Shown piece by piece: positions 36,003-47,910 of a stretch of 64,000 nucleotides of DNA. Under the pieces are notes generated by a model that did no database searches, was not told the DNA's origin, and saw nothing but the letters and a program-made list of their open reading frames with translations. Location of the stretch: assembly GCF_009905375.1 (NCBI RefSeq), contig NC_133652.1, positions 16,852,850-16,916,849 on the forward strand, in the 5' to 3' direction. Position 1 is the stretch's first letter, and each line of letters begins with the position of its first letter. Made by a program: the position numbers and the translations under genes. Source of the DNA: Apium graveolens. Lineage: Eukaryota > Streptophyta > Magnoliopsida > Apiales > Apiaceae.

Positions 36003-36497
36003 TATGGTATCATAGAGATTCAGATTTTAAGCTAGTTGGATATTCAGATGCTAATTTTGCAGGATACAAAATAGACAGGAAAAGCAGTGCTGGAAGCTGC
36101 CAATTTCTTGGTGACAGATTGGTTTCTTGGTATAGTAAAAAACAAAAGTCAATTTCCACATCAACTACAGAAGCTGAATATATTATTGCAGGAAACTGTT
36201 GTGCTCAGATTCTATAGATGAAGAATCAGTTACTGGATTATGGGTTAGACTATTTTGCTATTCCTATATAATGTGATAATCAAAGTGCTATTGCGATGAC
36301 AGGAAATCCAGTGCATCATTCAATGACTAAACACATCAGCATTATGTACCATTTCATAAGGGAACATGTGGAAGAAGGTACAGGACAGTGAAATTGGTCT
36401 TTGTTCCAACAAATCAGCAATTATTAGATATATTCACCAAGCCTCTATGTGAAGCTACTTTCACAAGATTGGTGAATGAATTGGGAATGATATCATG
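36003..36497 (+). pseudogene. SIRE-C pol 3' end (RNase H), broken
   Basis: Homologous to the last 165 codons of SIRE-B pol (50590-51087). Visible are GYSDANFAG with the first RNase H Asp, TEAEYI with the Glu, and CDNQSAIA with a second Asp, then [10 protein letters not shown]. Stops at about 36217 and 36270 and a frameshift near 36390 destroy it. Upstream pol was lost with the deletion at 34380. Confidence 0.85.
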
Positions 36498-37085
36498 ACA
36501 TTTCTCAAACTCTGATAATTAAGGAATAACTATTGATAGTTAAAGTATAATATCTTATCATTATGTATCAATACTTGTTAGTTATTGATAATTGTGTTAA
36601 AGTCTGATGTCATGCAAGCATGCAATTAATCCCATTCAATATATGCATGTAAAACTCTGGTTATATGTATAAATTATGATATTGGTCAAACCTGTTTTGA
36701 CTGATAGATCATGATAGTAGTTGTTAAATTATGATATTGGTCAAATTAGTGTTGACTGATAAATCCTGATAGTTGTGATTAAATACTGATAATGGTCAGA
36801 CTTTGATTGACTATTATATTTTATTGATTATTTTGAATTTATTCGAAATAAATGGTTATTCGGTATTTTTAATTAACAGTGAGTTAGTGGAATTTTTTTA
36901 ATTACTTGCATGGGTTAGCTATTGTTGTAAGTAACTATCAAACACTTGAGTACTTACATTGGGAATATGAATTTGAAGAGAGAGATTACTTTTTGTTTGC
37001 CTAGATACACGTAATAGTGTATGTATGTTATGTTTAATTATTATATGGTTAATCAAATAGTCTTTTCAGTTTCTATTTCCTCTGC
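36498..37085 (+). promoter_or_regulatory. SIRE-C post-pol noncoding region with CTGATA motif array
   Basis: Untranslated AT-rich sequence with about eight copies of CTGATA or TTGATA words (near 36512, 36532, 36584, 36607, 36700, 36757, 36785 and others). The same word, mostly as TATCAG, is reiterated in the SIRE-C LTR U3 (43275-43400). A TATA box follows. Confidence 0.45.
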
Positions 37086-37093
37086 TATAAATA
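37086..37093 (+). promoter_or_regulatory. Candidate internal TATA box in SIRE-C
   Basis: TATAAATA lies 86 bp before the ATG of the small ORF at 37179, with an A/C-rich leader like a plant 5' UTR. It follows the motif array, an arrangement like the element's own LTR promoter (TATATAAAG at 43535). Confidence 0.5.
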
Positions 37094-37178
37094 CATACCC
37101 TTCACTTCCAAAACAAATCACCGCATTCACATAAATAACTCTTAATATTCTCAAATATTTTGTCCACTCATCAAAATA

Positions 37179-37550
37179 ATGGCTCAACCCCAATTCTACA
37201 AACACAACGGTGGATGCTACCTACCAATCTTCAATCCTAGTGATGAAAAGATGTACTTCGATCCATACGGACTACTGGTCCTGATTGGTGGTGAAATTTA
37301 TCACCCAGCTGCCGTTCCAAACTCAGTCTATGATCATCTCTCTTGGGATGATCAGTTAGAACTGCATTTCTTCACCAGCGAAGTTCTTCTTGAGGAATAA
37401 CAACGTGTTAGGTTGGCTGAACGCTTTGGTCAGGCGGCTCTTGAGCTGCAAGAGAATATCATTTATCTTGCAGGCTCTATGTCTAGAATTTATCATCGTA
37501 GGGCGATGAGGGAGAAGCAGGCTGCAAAGAGGAAGAAGAAGACTGAGTAG
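37179..37550 (+). pseudogene. Extra small ORF of SIRE-C between pol and the downstream ORF
   Basis: An ATG-initiated frame of 124 codons with one internal TAA (37398-37400). The N-terminal half is rich in aromatic residues (NPSDEKMYFDPYGLLVLIGG). The C-terminal half is helical and ends in a strongly basic tail (KQAAKRKKKTE) that could be a nuclear-localisation or nucleic-acid-binding segment. I do not recognise the family. Its own TATA box, leader and trailing AATGAAAA suggest an independently transcribed unit. No counterpart was seen in SIRE-B. Confidence 0.5.
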
Positions 37551-38147
37551 TTTAGATTAAGTTAGGATTTTAATTTAAAATTCTAAATCTTGTACTCGTC
37601 TTCTTAATATTAATGAAAAATATTTTGCCTTCTTTGATTTCTTAGTTGAATGAATGTTTATTGTATTGTTTGTGCTTAACCAATTATGATTGTTCATATT
37701 CAAATTAGTACTGCATATTTAATTAAGAAAATACTCAATAGTGCATGTGTACCACTAATCTCTGCTTGAGTTACATATGTTCACTACAATACAAATTGAG
37801 CACAATATTACATGAAGCAACTGATATCATGGAAGAAATTGATGAAAGGTTTATCTTATGAGAAGTATGATCTTTGAGTGTTCTTGTCTATCAAAATGTC
37901 TAACCATATCTATGTTTCAAAAGTCTGATATTATGGAACAGGACATACTATTTGAAACTTTTTTCTTCTTTCAAAGGAAGTTGTCAACACTCAATCTCAA
38001 TATCATATATATTTTATCTCAGATACCTTCTTTAAAATGAAACACTTAAATCCATTTCTCAAATATTTCCAAAATCAAGTGACATGGTTCTTGAAACTAT
38101 GCTCACCACTTAGAAAAAATATTAAGTTGATAAGAGACTACATGTTG

Positions 38148-39727
38148 AGGTAGATCTTTATGACACCAACAGAAACACAGGGGTTTCATCAGTTTTTACT
38201 GAAGATCCTATGATAGCTTTAAATAACAAATTCAAGTGTCAGTTCTTTGCAAGAAGAACAAGGTTTGAGACCATGGTACATGACGGTAACCTGGTCAAAT
38301 ACTCTCCAATTCAAATGAAAGTTCCCATAATTGGTGACAACACACTGTCATAACCATAATTTCGACTGTGAGTTCAACTTTGACTTCAGATTCAAAAGGT
38401 ATAAGTATTGTTTTTACTTTATCAGCATTTTATCTAAATACTGATTTGGTATTTTCAATATTTATTATGCATGTTATAAATCATGTTGGTATAATTATTT
38501 CTAGACCTTATTTAAGGATTACCTCTAGTTGTATAACCACAAACCACCCTTCTTTAGCCATCTCTTATTTCTGTAGGACAAATTATCTGAGCTTTTCTGT
38601 GAGTTGTGTGAAAAGATTTAGAGAAAAATAGAATTAAAGAGAGGCGGGATCCTTATTGGAAAAAGGAGAGATAGATGAGAGACATGATTTAGTAATTCTT
38701 ATGAGGAAACTCTGACTATTAAAAGTTATGAGTTGTGAGGAGTAGCGATACTACTATAAAAGAACATAGAGATTAAGTGTTACTTGTTATAATTTGCAGG
38801 TGCACATAGTACACAAGAAACATGTGATGAACAACAATCTGTTGACCCTTTGATAAACTCTGATGTACCAAGTGTTGATAATCTCCCTGCAGGTCGAAGT
38901 ACTGATACTTTCCTGCAGTCCATTCCCTCTACCATTCCACCACCTGAAATTCTCCCCGTTGTTGCTGAAGATGTATTAGCACAATAGTCCGTTCATAAAG
39001 TTTCATCCATTACAGGGTCATCACAACACTCTACAGAAACTGAGGTTCTAGAATTAAATTTAGAAGCTCAAGTTCATTTATCTACAATTCTTGAAGATGT
39101 GGAGTTAAATGCTGATAGTATGGAAGCTTTTTAAGCTGCTGGATCACATGCTGCACCAATTTATGATTTTTTCTTACATGTTGAAGCCGGTGATGAAGTT
39201 CAACAGATAGTTCAAGATCCAGTTATAAATGAAGAATCTAATGATGGTGAAGAAGCTGATATTTCAAATGTACCATAGATCCTAAGGATGATCTTTTCTT
39301 CCCTGAAGATATGCATACTCATGTGAGGTAACAGAAGCTGAAGGAGTTAGGTGCCAAGAAGAAGCAGGATTATTTTGATGAAATCTGGAATGCTAAATGG
39401 AAAGATGATACATATCCTATTTCCCGAAGAAATGTTGTTGAACATCTGGAAATAGTTAAATAGAGAATTCAAAATCCTGATATGCTCACTAGTTTGAAAG
39501 TATCTACTCTGGTTGCCAGATCCTTACATCCAACTCAAGAAGCAACTACTTCTCAAATCAATCAGATCAAAGAATCATTGATTGTTTCAAGACTGACTAC
39601 TCATCAGGAAATTCAGAAGCAAATTACACCAATTATGGCCAGACAAACTACAATTGAGGCCAATCAAGCTAGATTGGAAGCTAAGCAAGTTCAAATATCT
39701 GAACAAATTACAGAGGTACATAATTCA
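38148..39727 (+). pseudogene. SIRE-C downstream ORF, first visible part, with candidate intron
   Basis: Coding blocks run from about 38148 to 38398 (one frameshift near 38345), then from 38800 to the solo LTR. A 401-bp GT-AG interval (38399-38799) separates them, and removing it keeps the frame. Stops occur near 38985, 39133 and 39277. From 39482 the protein is Gln/Glu-rich with heptad spacing (TEVHN end, repeated QARLEAKQVQISEQ), a likely coiled coil, as in the SIRE-B counterpart at 54032-54504. Function unknown; it occupies the env-like position of Sireviruses. Confidence 0.6.
38399..38799 (+). other. Candidate intron in SIRE-C downstream ORF (401 bp)
   Basis: Donor AAAG/GTATAAGT and acceptor TATAATTTGCAG/GTG. 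Frames inside are stopped, whereas joining the flanks preserves one Ser/Thr-rich reading frame. It contains no recognisable mobile element and no target duplication. Splicing is inferred only. Confidence 0.5.
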
Positions 39728-41278
39728 TGTTAGTGTTTGTGCCCTAGAGACAACACTATGATGTTTTAGTTTAAGATATTAGGATTATTAATGTTTATGT
39801 TCTATCGATTATTACCTTTATAATTTATTAATTCTTAATTTACTGCGATATAAATGCTAGATTAATAAATGTCCTTGGAACATGATATGCAATTCTATAT
39901 CTCTAAGTACGTGACTTAGAAATGAGATTATGAGAATAGTATCAATATTTCTAAAGGTCCCTAGTCGAGTATTATTATTAAGGGACAATAATAATGCATT
40001 AAGACTAGTGTGTTTGCTGACTGATGATCACATCTCATTGATCATATGTATAGTGATACTAAAGTCAAATACACAGGCAGATGTACTTGTACATGGTGCT
40101 GGACAGACCCGATGTGAGATTCTACATGTCTGTTGTGTCATAAGTAATTCTGACAGTGATAATGATGTAATGGTCCTTAGACCTGAAGTCATTATATTTC
40201 TATACGAGAATTAATATACATTGATTCCATTAAAAATTATCCTTAACCGGGTAATAATAAAAGTGGATATTGGGTATATTATGAATCGTATGAGAAATAT
40301 AAATGATCTAGATGGGATTTAACCCTCCTATTTTAGGAGTGATATTATTGGCCCCTTGTGTGAGCTAGACTATGAAATGCGTGGCCATGCTCAAATGTTA
40401 ATTTGATATGATAGTCTACTGATTGATCAAGGAAACTTGAATCACACTATGATGAGGATAACACATTACATGCCTCTAGTTTAATCTATAATATTTGGTT
40501 AAAGGGATTATATTACATTGTACATTATTCACGAAAGGTTTAATCAATCACCGATTCAATTATTATTACTTGGGTAGCAATGATGTATTACTAGATGCCG
40601 CTCATTGTTTATGATTTTAAATTAGATTTAAAATTCGTTGTCAACTTAATAATAACCTATAGGATCACACACTAAGAATGCTTCAAGGATTATTTAATTT
40701 AAATTGGATTTAAATTATATTAAAGTAATTCGAATTATTTATAATATTAATTAAGTATGACTTAATTAATTAGATAAATATTGATATTCGAATTTACTAA
40801 TATTAATTGTGAAATTTATTTGTTAAATAATTAAGTGAGACCTAAATATAATACAAATAGGAATTTTGAATTAATAATAACTCCTAATTAGTTAAGAGTT
40901 ATAATTCGTTTTTCTACTCTCTATATAATATCTCTTGTGTGACTGATTTTTGGTGTGCAAAACTTTTAAAAAAACCCTAACCACCAAGAGAAAAGATGGA
41001 GAGAGCAAGAAGAAACGAGTTTGTACTAGTATTACATCCAATTCTCGAGTTCAGACATTTGTGTGAATACCGATAGAGCGTAGATCGGCAGAGCGGGATG
41101 CGTGGTGATTGAACAAGCTTTGGATCTCCATTAGTCAACCAATTGGTAAAGCTTCTTAAGGTGATCTACAAATTAAATATATGTTTTTTGCATGGATCCT
41201 GCGGTGGGTTTCGAAAATTCTGATTTTTTACATTTTTAATTATTGTTTCCGTTGCATTTATGTGCTCGAAACCCAACA
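39728..41278 (+). mobile_element. Solo LTR of a copia-type element (1551 bp)
   Basis: Begins TGTTAGTGTTTGTGCCCTAG and ends CTCGAAACCCAACA, flanked by the 5-bp duplication ATTCA (39723-39727 and 41279-41283). A TATA box (CTATATAATA) is at about 40921-40930. No internal region remains, so the two LTRs recombined. Excising it with one ATTCA leaves the SIRE-C downstream ORF continuous in frame. Confidence 0.9.
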
Positions 41279-43122
41279 ATTCAATGGAGCCGATTCTTTC
41301 TCTACTGCTTGGTGATGATGCTAAAAAGGGGAATAAAATTGTTCAATCTAAATGCAAGCAGATAACATTGACAAATACTGATGATGAAAATCCTGATGGA
41401 GGTAATAAGGGAGGACATAAGGATAGTGAAAGGAGAAGAGGTGAAGAGCTAGTTAGAATTAGTGGTTCATCAAAAGCAATCACCATGTCTCAATCTAGAA
41501 AAGGTGAAGAAAGTAAGAGAAGTGAAAGAAGAGTTAAAGAACTAAATGTTACTACAACAACTCAACAAACTTTAAAAGTCACAACTACTGATGAAGACCA
41601 AGGTATTCTTGAGATAAAAGCTGGTGCAGAAGCAAGTCAGTATCTTCAAACTCTGAAAGTAAAAGTAAGAAATACAACTCTAGTCTAAAAGGATCCAAAG
41701 ATTCAAGAATTTGACTATGAGGTGAGTAGAAGAATCTTTGAGAAAGAAAATCCTGGAGTTGATCTAGAACAACTAAGGCAAATGGAGGAAAATTTCAAGA
41801 ATTCCATGAAGACAACAAATATTGATACTGCTCTTATCTCTCAAGATCCATATGAAAATGATCCTTCTAACAGACCAACCACAGGGATAGTCATAAGGGA
41901 GGTGAGTCAGTCAGAGGCTGAAAGATCTCTTAGGTCTCAAGCTATCTTAACTTCTGACAGGAGTCATAAAGGGAAAGAGAAGATAAGAGAGAAGTTTAAG
42001 CCTTCAAATCCTAAAGTTAAAGTCGTTGCAAAGAAGAAATCAGTATCTAAGGTAACTAAATTATAAATACCGATAGATCCAATATATACAGTTGCTCAAT
42101 CTTTTGATATTGATAAAATTGCTGAAGTAGAAGAAGTCAGTCAAGCTCATCAATGAAGGAAGATTTATGTAGCTGACTGGGCTGAAAAATTGAAATTAAC
42201 CTCTGACATTGCTCAAGTTAATAAAGAAGAAGCTTTTATTAAACCAAACACAACCTTTGATCCTACTAATGTTGATGATTTTTCAAACTCAATTCAAGAT
42301 GAATTATCAAATCCTGATTCTGAAGACACAGTCTCTGATAAGCCATAATCTACTCTTGAAGAGAAGAATAAGCTGCTATGGGGAAACAAGAAACCTGCAC
42401 CTAGAAGAGATTCTTCTGAAATATTAAAGAAGATTTATAGTGGAAGTTCTGACTCTAGAAAACCTGGAATCACAAGTGGTCTGGGAAGGTTAAATGCTGA
42501 TTCATTTATAGGAGATACTTTAACTTTAAGGAAGCATGCTAATTTGACAGAAATTGGAGACAATGTGATGCTTGAAGACTTATAGAAGATGATATCAGTT
42601 TAAATTGTTATTGATCTTGTTGGAGAGAAAATAATTTATTTTCTGGAGTCTTGAAGAAAATTATGGTTGATTCAAGAACTGTTAAGAGATAAACCATGGC
42701 AGGAATTGGAACTTATTGCTACAATTCTCAAGGTAACAAATTATGTAACTGCCAGATGGTCTACATTCATAAAGAACCTGATACAGTTAAAGCAGACGGG
42801 AATGCTTTACAAATCTAACTACATTCCAAAGTACATTGATCAAACTGGATATGTTGTCGATATGCCTATAGGAGGAGTTAATATAGAAATGAGTATAGGG
42901 ACTAAAGTTTTAACCTTTAATCCTGATGGAAAGAAAATTGGATTTCTGGAACTGGATGATCTATCTCTTGGAAATTCAAAGTTACATGATCTCAGGGATG
43001 CCATCGATCAGAATGATGAATCAACGTATGAATTAAAAGAACACAAACAGATGATGCAATGGTATTTGGATGTAATGGAAGAAAATCTGCTGAGGAACTT
43101 TCTTGAAGATTCTCCGGAATGA
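41279..43122 (+). pseudogene. SIRE-C downstream ORF, C-terminal part, broken
   Basis: Continues the frame interrupted at 39727. Pieces at 41279-41686, 41722-42066 and 42667-43122 are separated by stops and shifts. The middle is Lys/Ser/Thr-rich and repetitive. The last piece is a compact domain (SIGTKVLTFNPDGKK, then KEHKQMMQWYLDVMEENLL), in the position of the C-terminal domain of the SIRE-A/B proteins but poorly conserved with it. No membrane anchor was seen. Confidence 0.6.
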
Positions 43123-43238
43123 AGAGTAAAGTTTGATATTCACTAAAGTAAGAATGAATATGTTTACTTGATTACTGCATTTAGATAGTTTTGACATCAT
43201 CAACTGGAACTTGTACATATTTTCATAATGCACAAGTC

Positions 43239-43247
43239 GGGGGAGAT
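43239..43247 (+). promoter_or_regulatory. Polypurine tract of SIRE-C
   Basis: GGGGGAGAT directly before the TG that opens the 3' LTR at 43248. Confidence 0.8.
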
Positions 43248-43686
43248 TGTTATATATAATTGATGATATATGGACAGAAACTATCAGAAGTTCTTATCAG
43301 GACTTATATCAGTATTTATTAAAGAGTGACGTCATCAGTACTTATATTAGTACTTGATGATCAGCAGATGATGTCATCAGCATTTGTCACTTCAGTTGAT
43401 ATTCGAGGAGGAAAAGGAAAGTAGGAATTGAAGGCGGTGAAGGACTTTAACTCAGAAGCAATCATACATGGATATGTAATAGGTTAAATTATTGTAATAT
43501 AATAGGATTCCCTATTGATTGTGTAACTGTACTCTATATAAAGCACATATTAGGTTCATGCTATAAGCATTGTGACATTGTTATATCATTCGCATAACCT
43601 AGCAGCTCTCAATGATAATTTTTCATCCTTTGAGATAGTACTTATGTAATCAATTTTTATCTGTTAATATAAAAAATGTTGATTCT
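43248..43686 (+). repeat. SIRE-C 3' LTR, part 1 (interrupted by SIRE-B)
   Basis: Opens TGTTATATATAATTGATGAT like 34340. U3 holds repeated ATCAGTACTTATAT and TATCAG words (43275-43400) and a TATA box TATATAAAG (43535-43543). SIRE-B enters after 43686; the LTR resumes at about 60676. Confidence 0.85.
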
Positions 43687-44372
43687 TGTTAGGAATGGGT
43701 TGTGTACTTGATGATAAGCTAAACAAAACATCTTAGTAGATTTAACTTAGTGAATTATGTAGCACCCGACGGATGATCAATTACAGTCCCGACGGATGAT
43801 TCAATATAGTCTTGACGGATGACTAATTGATATCCATCGGGTGAGTAGCTTATGTAACAATAAGTCATGTAGCACATTTCTGTAAACAACTTTGTATAGT
43901 TTCTGTAGTAGCTTATGAGTCATGGAGACTGCTAGTAGATGTGCAGAATAGGTTGATTAAATGTAAATATAAAATGTCTTGTAATTATGCACAAATGAAA
44001 TGGAGTCAGGTGATAAATGGCTACCCGACGGATGATTAACAAAGCTACCCGATGGATGATCAACAAGGCAACCCGACGGATAACAAGCACGTACCTGACG
44101 GATGATCAATTCAAACATATGTTGACAATGACAACACAGTCACATGCGTTGGGTGTTTGTAAAAGGAATGTGACAACCTGTTTAGCAGGAAAATGAGAAC
44201 AAAGAAGCATTACCATTTTCATGCAAGCTATAAATGTTTTCAAAGATGCTGGAATAGAGTAATGAAGTAGCATAGAGTTAGACTTGATAGTTTTATTTTA
44301 TTATCTTGTCTTTTTGCTATGTAAACTAGGTGATATATAAACCAAGTGCAGCAAGTAGAACATCAACTAACT
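43687..44372 (+). repeat. SIRE-B 5' LTR, truncated
   Basis: Matches 59615-60301 of the 3' LTR. It has about eight copies of CCGACGGATGA or close variants (43767-44110) and a TATA box TATATAA (44334-44340). The last 375 bp, the primer site and the gag leader are missing; LTR-D follows. Confidence 0.85.
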
Positions 44373-45665
44373 TGAAAGGCATATGTCATAGCCTATTTTT
44401 TATTCGAGGATTTAACTCAACTCAAATAAGAATGTAACAAGTAAATAGTGGATTTATCGTCAAAGAGATCTCACAAAGTAATATATGTCAAAGGATTCAG
44501 AAACAATGTTCATCTACAGACTTGAGGAATTACTTCACTGGAAGAAGCTCAAGAAATTGATCAAGCCTCGGTGATATAAATCAAGATTGTGGATTTAATC
44601 AAGTGACAGAGATCTTGTTAGGGTATCAGATAATTACAAGGATTTAATCTGAAGAAAATCAAGTGATCAAAGTCAAGACATGAAGAAACCTCACGGAAGT
44701 TAGTCACTCATGAACCATATAGTACATCGAGTGTCAACATTGAAGTGGTGGAATTGATTCATAATTTTCATTGATTTTCAGAAGATTTTTCAGAAGACTG
44801 GTTGCTGTTCAAGAGTAGTATTAATTCTCTATTAATTAATTAAGTCATACAATTTAATTAAGAAAATAAATTAAATCTGCAAAGATTAATTTATTGATTA
44901 ATTGAATTAATTGATTAATTAATTCTAAATTAATATTAAGAATTTTCAGAATTATAATTGAATTAAAATCAGTTTTGATTCAGTAAGATAATTGAGATTG
45001 AACTGGCATGACAATCTGGATTGTCATACCAGGCCATTTTCAATAGTCTCACCAAAAATTATACTGGAAGGAGGATTGTCTTGCCAGTTCAGTTTAATAG
45101 TCTTGCTAGTTCATTCGATAGTCATACCGATTGTCATGGTAGTACAATAGATTGTCTCACCGAAAGTTCTACCAGCTATGGGACTGTCATTCCAGTTCAA
45201 GTGGATTATGTTGATTGAATTATAAAGACAGAAACAGCAGATTCATTTTCAATCATTTTCTCAACAAACCAAGAACAAAAGAAGCAGACGCCCAAAAACA
45301 TTCCATCTCTCTGCTGAAATTCAAGATCAACAATTTCTAGTAATTAAAGTTAAATCCAAACCACTAGAAATCATTATCTTTTACATGTGTAACTATCTAG
45401 CGGATCAAAATCCCTAGAACTTAATCTCAAATTGCGTTTAGCATTTGATTCCTTTTATTGCAAAAATAGAAAAAGTTCATGTCAAATTTATTCTAGATTT
45501 GTGATAATTAATTTGAGATAAATCCCTTGTAATCGATACCGTTGTTGTAACACCTTTCAAGTTTAATAATATTTTTATTTAACTTGAATTTTGTTTCAAT
45601 TTTTTTATTCCGCATTAAATTCGATTAAACGGTATAGTTTGTATTCAACCCCCCTTCTACAAACA
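44373..45665 (+). mobile_element. LTR-D: LTR-like fragment of another copia family
   Basis: About 1.3 kb unlike the SIRE-B LTR but LTR-like. It has a TATA box TATAAAGA (45221-45228), a terminal TTCAACCCCCCTTCTACA stretch typical of copia LTR ends, and its own motif array of GATTGTCATACCAG-like words (about nine, 45005-45200). It is fused directly to gag codons at 45666, with no primer site between. Either it inserted and a deletion followed, or SIRE-B's interior came from an LTR-D-type element. Boundaries are approximate; no target duplication was found. Confidence 0.5.
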
Positions 45666-47910
45666 TGTTGGAGTGAAGATTCCATTTCTAGACAAAGAAA
45701 ATTATTACCACTAGAAGGTGAAAATGCACCTACATCTTCTTTCTCAAGATGAGGCCTATGTGGATTACATAGAAAGAGGTCCTCATGTACCAATGAGAGC
45801 TGCAACAGGGAATGAACCATTTGTTCCCAAGCCTAGGCATGAATGGTCAGATCATGATATTGAGCAAGTCAGGAAAGACAAGAAGGCCATGAATATATTG
45901 TTCAATGGAGTTGATGGTGATATGTTTGATAACATCATTAACTGCAAAACTGCCAAGGAGGTTTGGGATACAATTCAGATTATTTGTGATGGTACTGAGC
46001 AAGTAAGGGAAAATAAGATGTAGTTGCTAATTCAACAATATGATCACTTTTATTGTGAAGATAGTGAGTCTCTCACTGACATTTTTAGTAGGTTTCAAAA
46101 ACTACTAAATGCTCTGAAGTTGCATGGAAGAGTCTATCAGACAAAAGACTCCAATCTCAAGTTCCTTAGATTTCTTCCAAAGGAATGGAAACCAATGACA
46201 GTCTCACTGAGAAATTCACAGGATTACAAGGAGTTTACCTTAGAGAGACTGTATGGCATCCTGAAAACTTATGAGCTTGAAATAGAGCAAGATGAGAGGA
46301 TGGAGAAAGTAAAAAAGAAAGGAGGGTCCATAGCACCGGTTGCTGAGTTGGAGAAAGAGAAATAGGTGAAAGTAGAAGCTGTTGAGTCTACTTCAAAGGT
46401 CTGTGAAAACAAGGGCAAGGGGCTGGTAGCAAAAAATGAAGATTCTTTTAGCCAAGATGATATGGATGATATTGATGAATATCTTGCATTTCTTTCCAGA
46501 AGATTTGCCAAGCTCAAGTTCAAGAAGAACTTTGGAGCAGCTCAGCCAAATAGAAACATGGTGGATTAATCAAAATTCAAATGTTTCAAATGTGGCTTGG
46601 CAGGGCACTTTTCCAGTAAGTATAGAAAGTCATATTCCAACAAGTAGAAGTTTGAGCCTGTGGATTATAAACAGAAGTATTTTGAGTTGCTCAAACAAAA
46701 GGAAATGGCTTTTATTACACAAGAAAATGACTGGGCAACAGATGGTTTGGATGAAGATGAAGATGTCAACTATGTCAATCTAGCCCTAATGGCCAAGTCT
46801 GATGAAACAGAGACAAGTTCTTCACGTAATCAGTTAATCACCACTAACCTTGCACATTTATCTAAAGCTGAGTGTAATGATGCAATTAATGACATATCTA
46901 CAGAATTATATCATTTGCGTGTTAGACTTAAGTCCCTCACTAAGGAAAATGCTAAAATCAAAGAAAATAATTTATTTTTAAGTGAGAGGAATAATGTGCT
47001 AGAGTCTCAGTTTATTGAATTTGAAAAATTGAGAATAGAATGTAAGATTGCTAAGGATGAATTAACTGAGTCCTTGAAGAAAGAAGAGATTTTGAAGAAG
47101 CAACTTGAACGAAAGCAGGAGGTGATTAAGGCATGGAAATCATCTAAAGATGTTCATGCTCAAATCACCAAAGTTCAAGGAATTGAGTCATTCTGTGATG
47201 CAGCCTGGAAAAAGAGTAAAGAGAAGTTGGAATCCAATTTGGTTGAAGGATTGCTAACAGCTGTAGACTCGACGGATGATGAGAGTCATCAGTTAGATAA
47301 TCAAAAAGATTATTCGTTGAGTGACATAAATCCTCATTCGTCGGCTGTGAGCAAACCTGCGAGTAAAGCCAAACTTGCCAAGTTAAAAGAAAAATATGGA
47401 TCAGTTTCCAAAAACTTTATTTCAGAATAATCTAGTCAAGTGAAGAAGGAGAAGAAAGTGAATGTTGGTCATCTGTCCATCAAGCAATTGAATGACAGAC
47501 TAGAAAAGAATGAGGTTAAAACAGAGGCTAAAAAGAAAAATAATAGAAATGGGAAAGTAGGGATTAACAAACATAACAACTACACACCTGATAAGTATGC
47601 TCCAAGAAAAATCTGTGTTAAGTGTGGTAGTGCTAATCATTTGTCTGTTAATTACAAACTTGCCATGCCTACTCCCATATCTGTACCACCTTCTTTTTCC
47701 AATATGAGTGCTATGCCTTCTATGACCATGAATGGTATGTCTGCACATAATATGAATGCACAATTTGCTATTATGCCATTTGCACCTAATCCTTATTATG
47801 TTGTATTTAGTATGCCTCAAATACCATTTAGCATGCCCTACTGGAACAACATGTTTGCAAATAGCATGCCATTTCCTGTTAATCAAAATGTGCATGATAA
47901 TTCCTGTTAA
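45666..47910 (+). pseudogene. SIRE-B gag, broken, with two zinc knuckles
   Basis: Copia gag begins mid-domain (VGVKIPFLDKENYYH) and continues through NSQDYKEFTLERL. Stops fall at about 45712, 46021, 46363 and 46567. The first zinc knuckle (46577-46620, CFKCGLAGHFSSKY) and the second (about 47615-47655, CVKCGSANHLSVNY) each have Tyr in place of the final Cys. Between them is a long coiled coil (46830-47180). A CGACGGATGA motif lies at 47270. After a Met-rich stretch (47665-47880) the frame ends where protease should start. Confidence 0.8.

Noticed and set aside
44379..45670. LTR-D as a clean solo LTR with target duplication
   Set aside because: The candidate flanks (TAACT or GCATA on the left, TGTTG on the right) do not match, and the two sides are not adjacent in an intact copia element.
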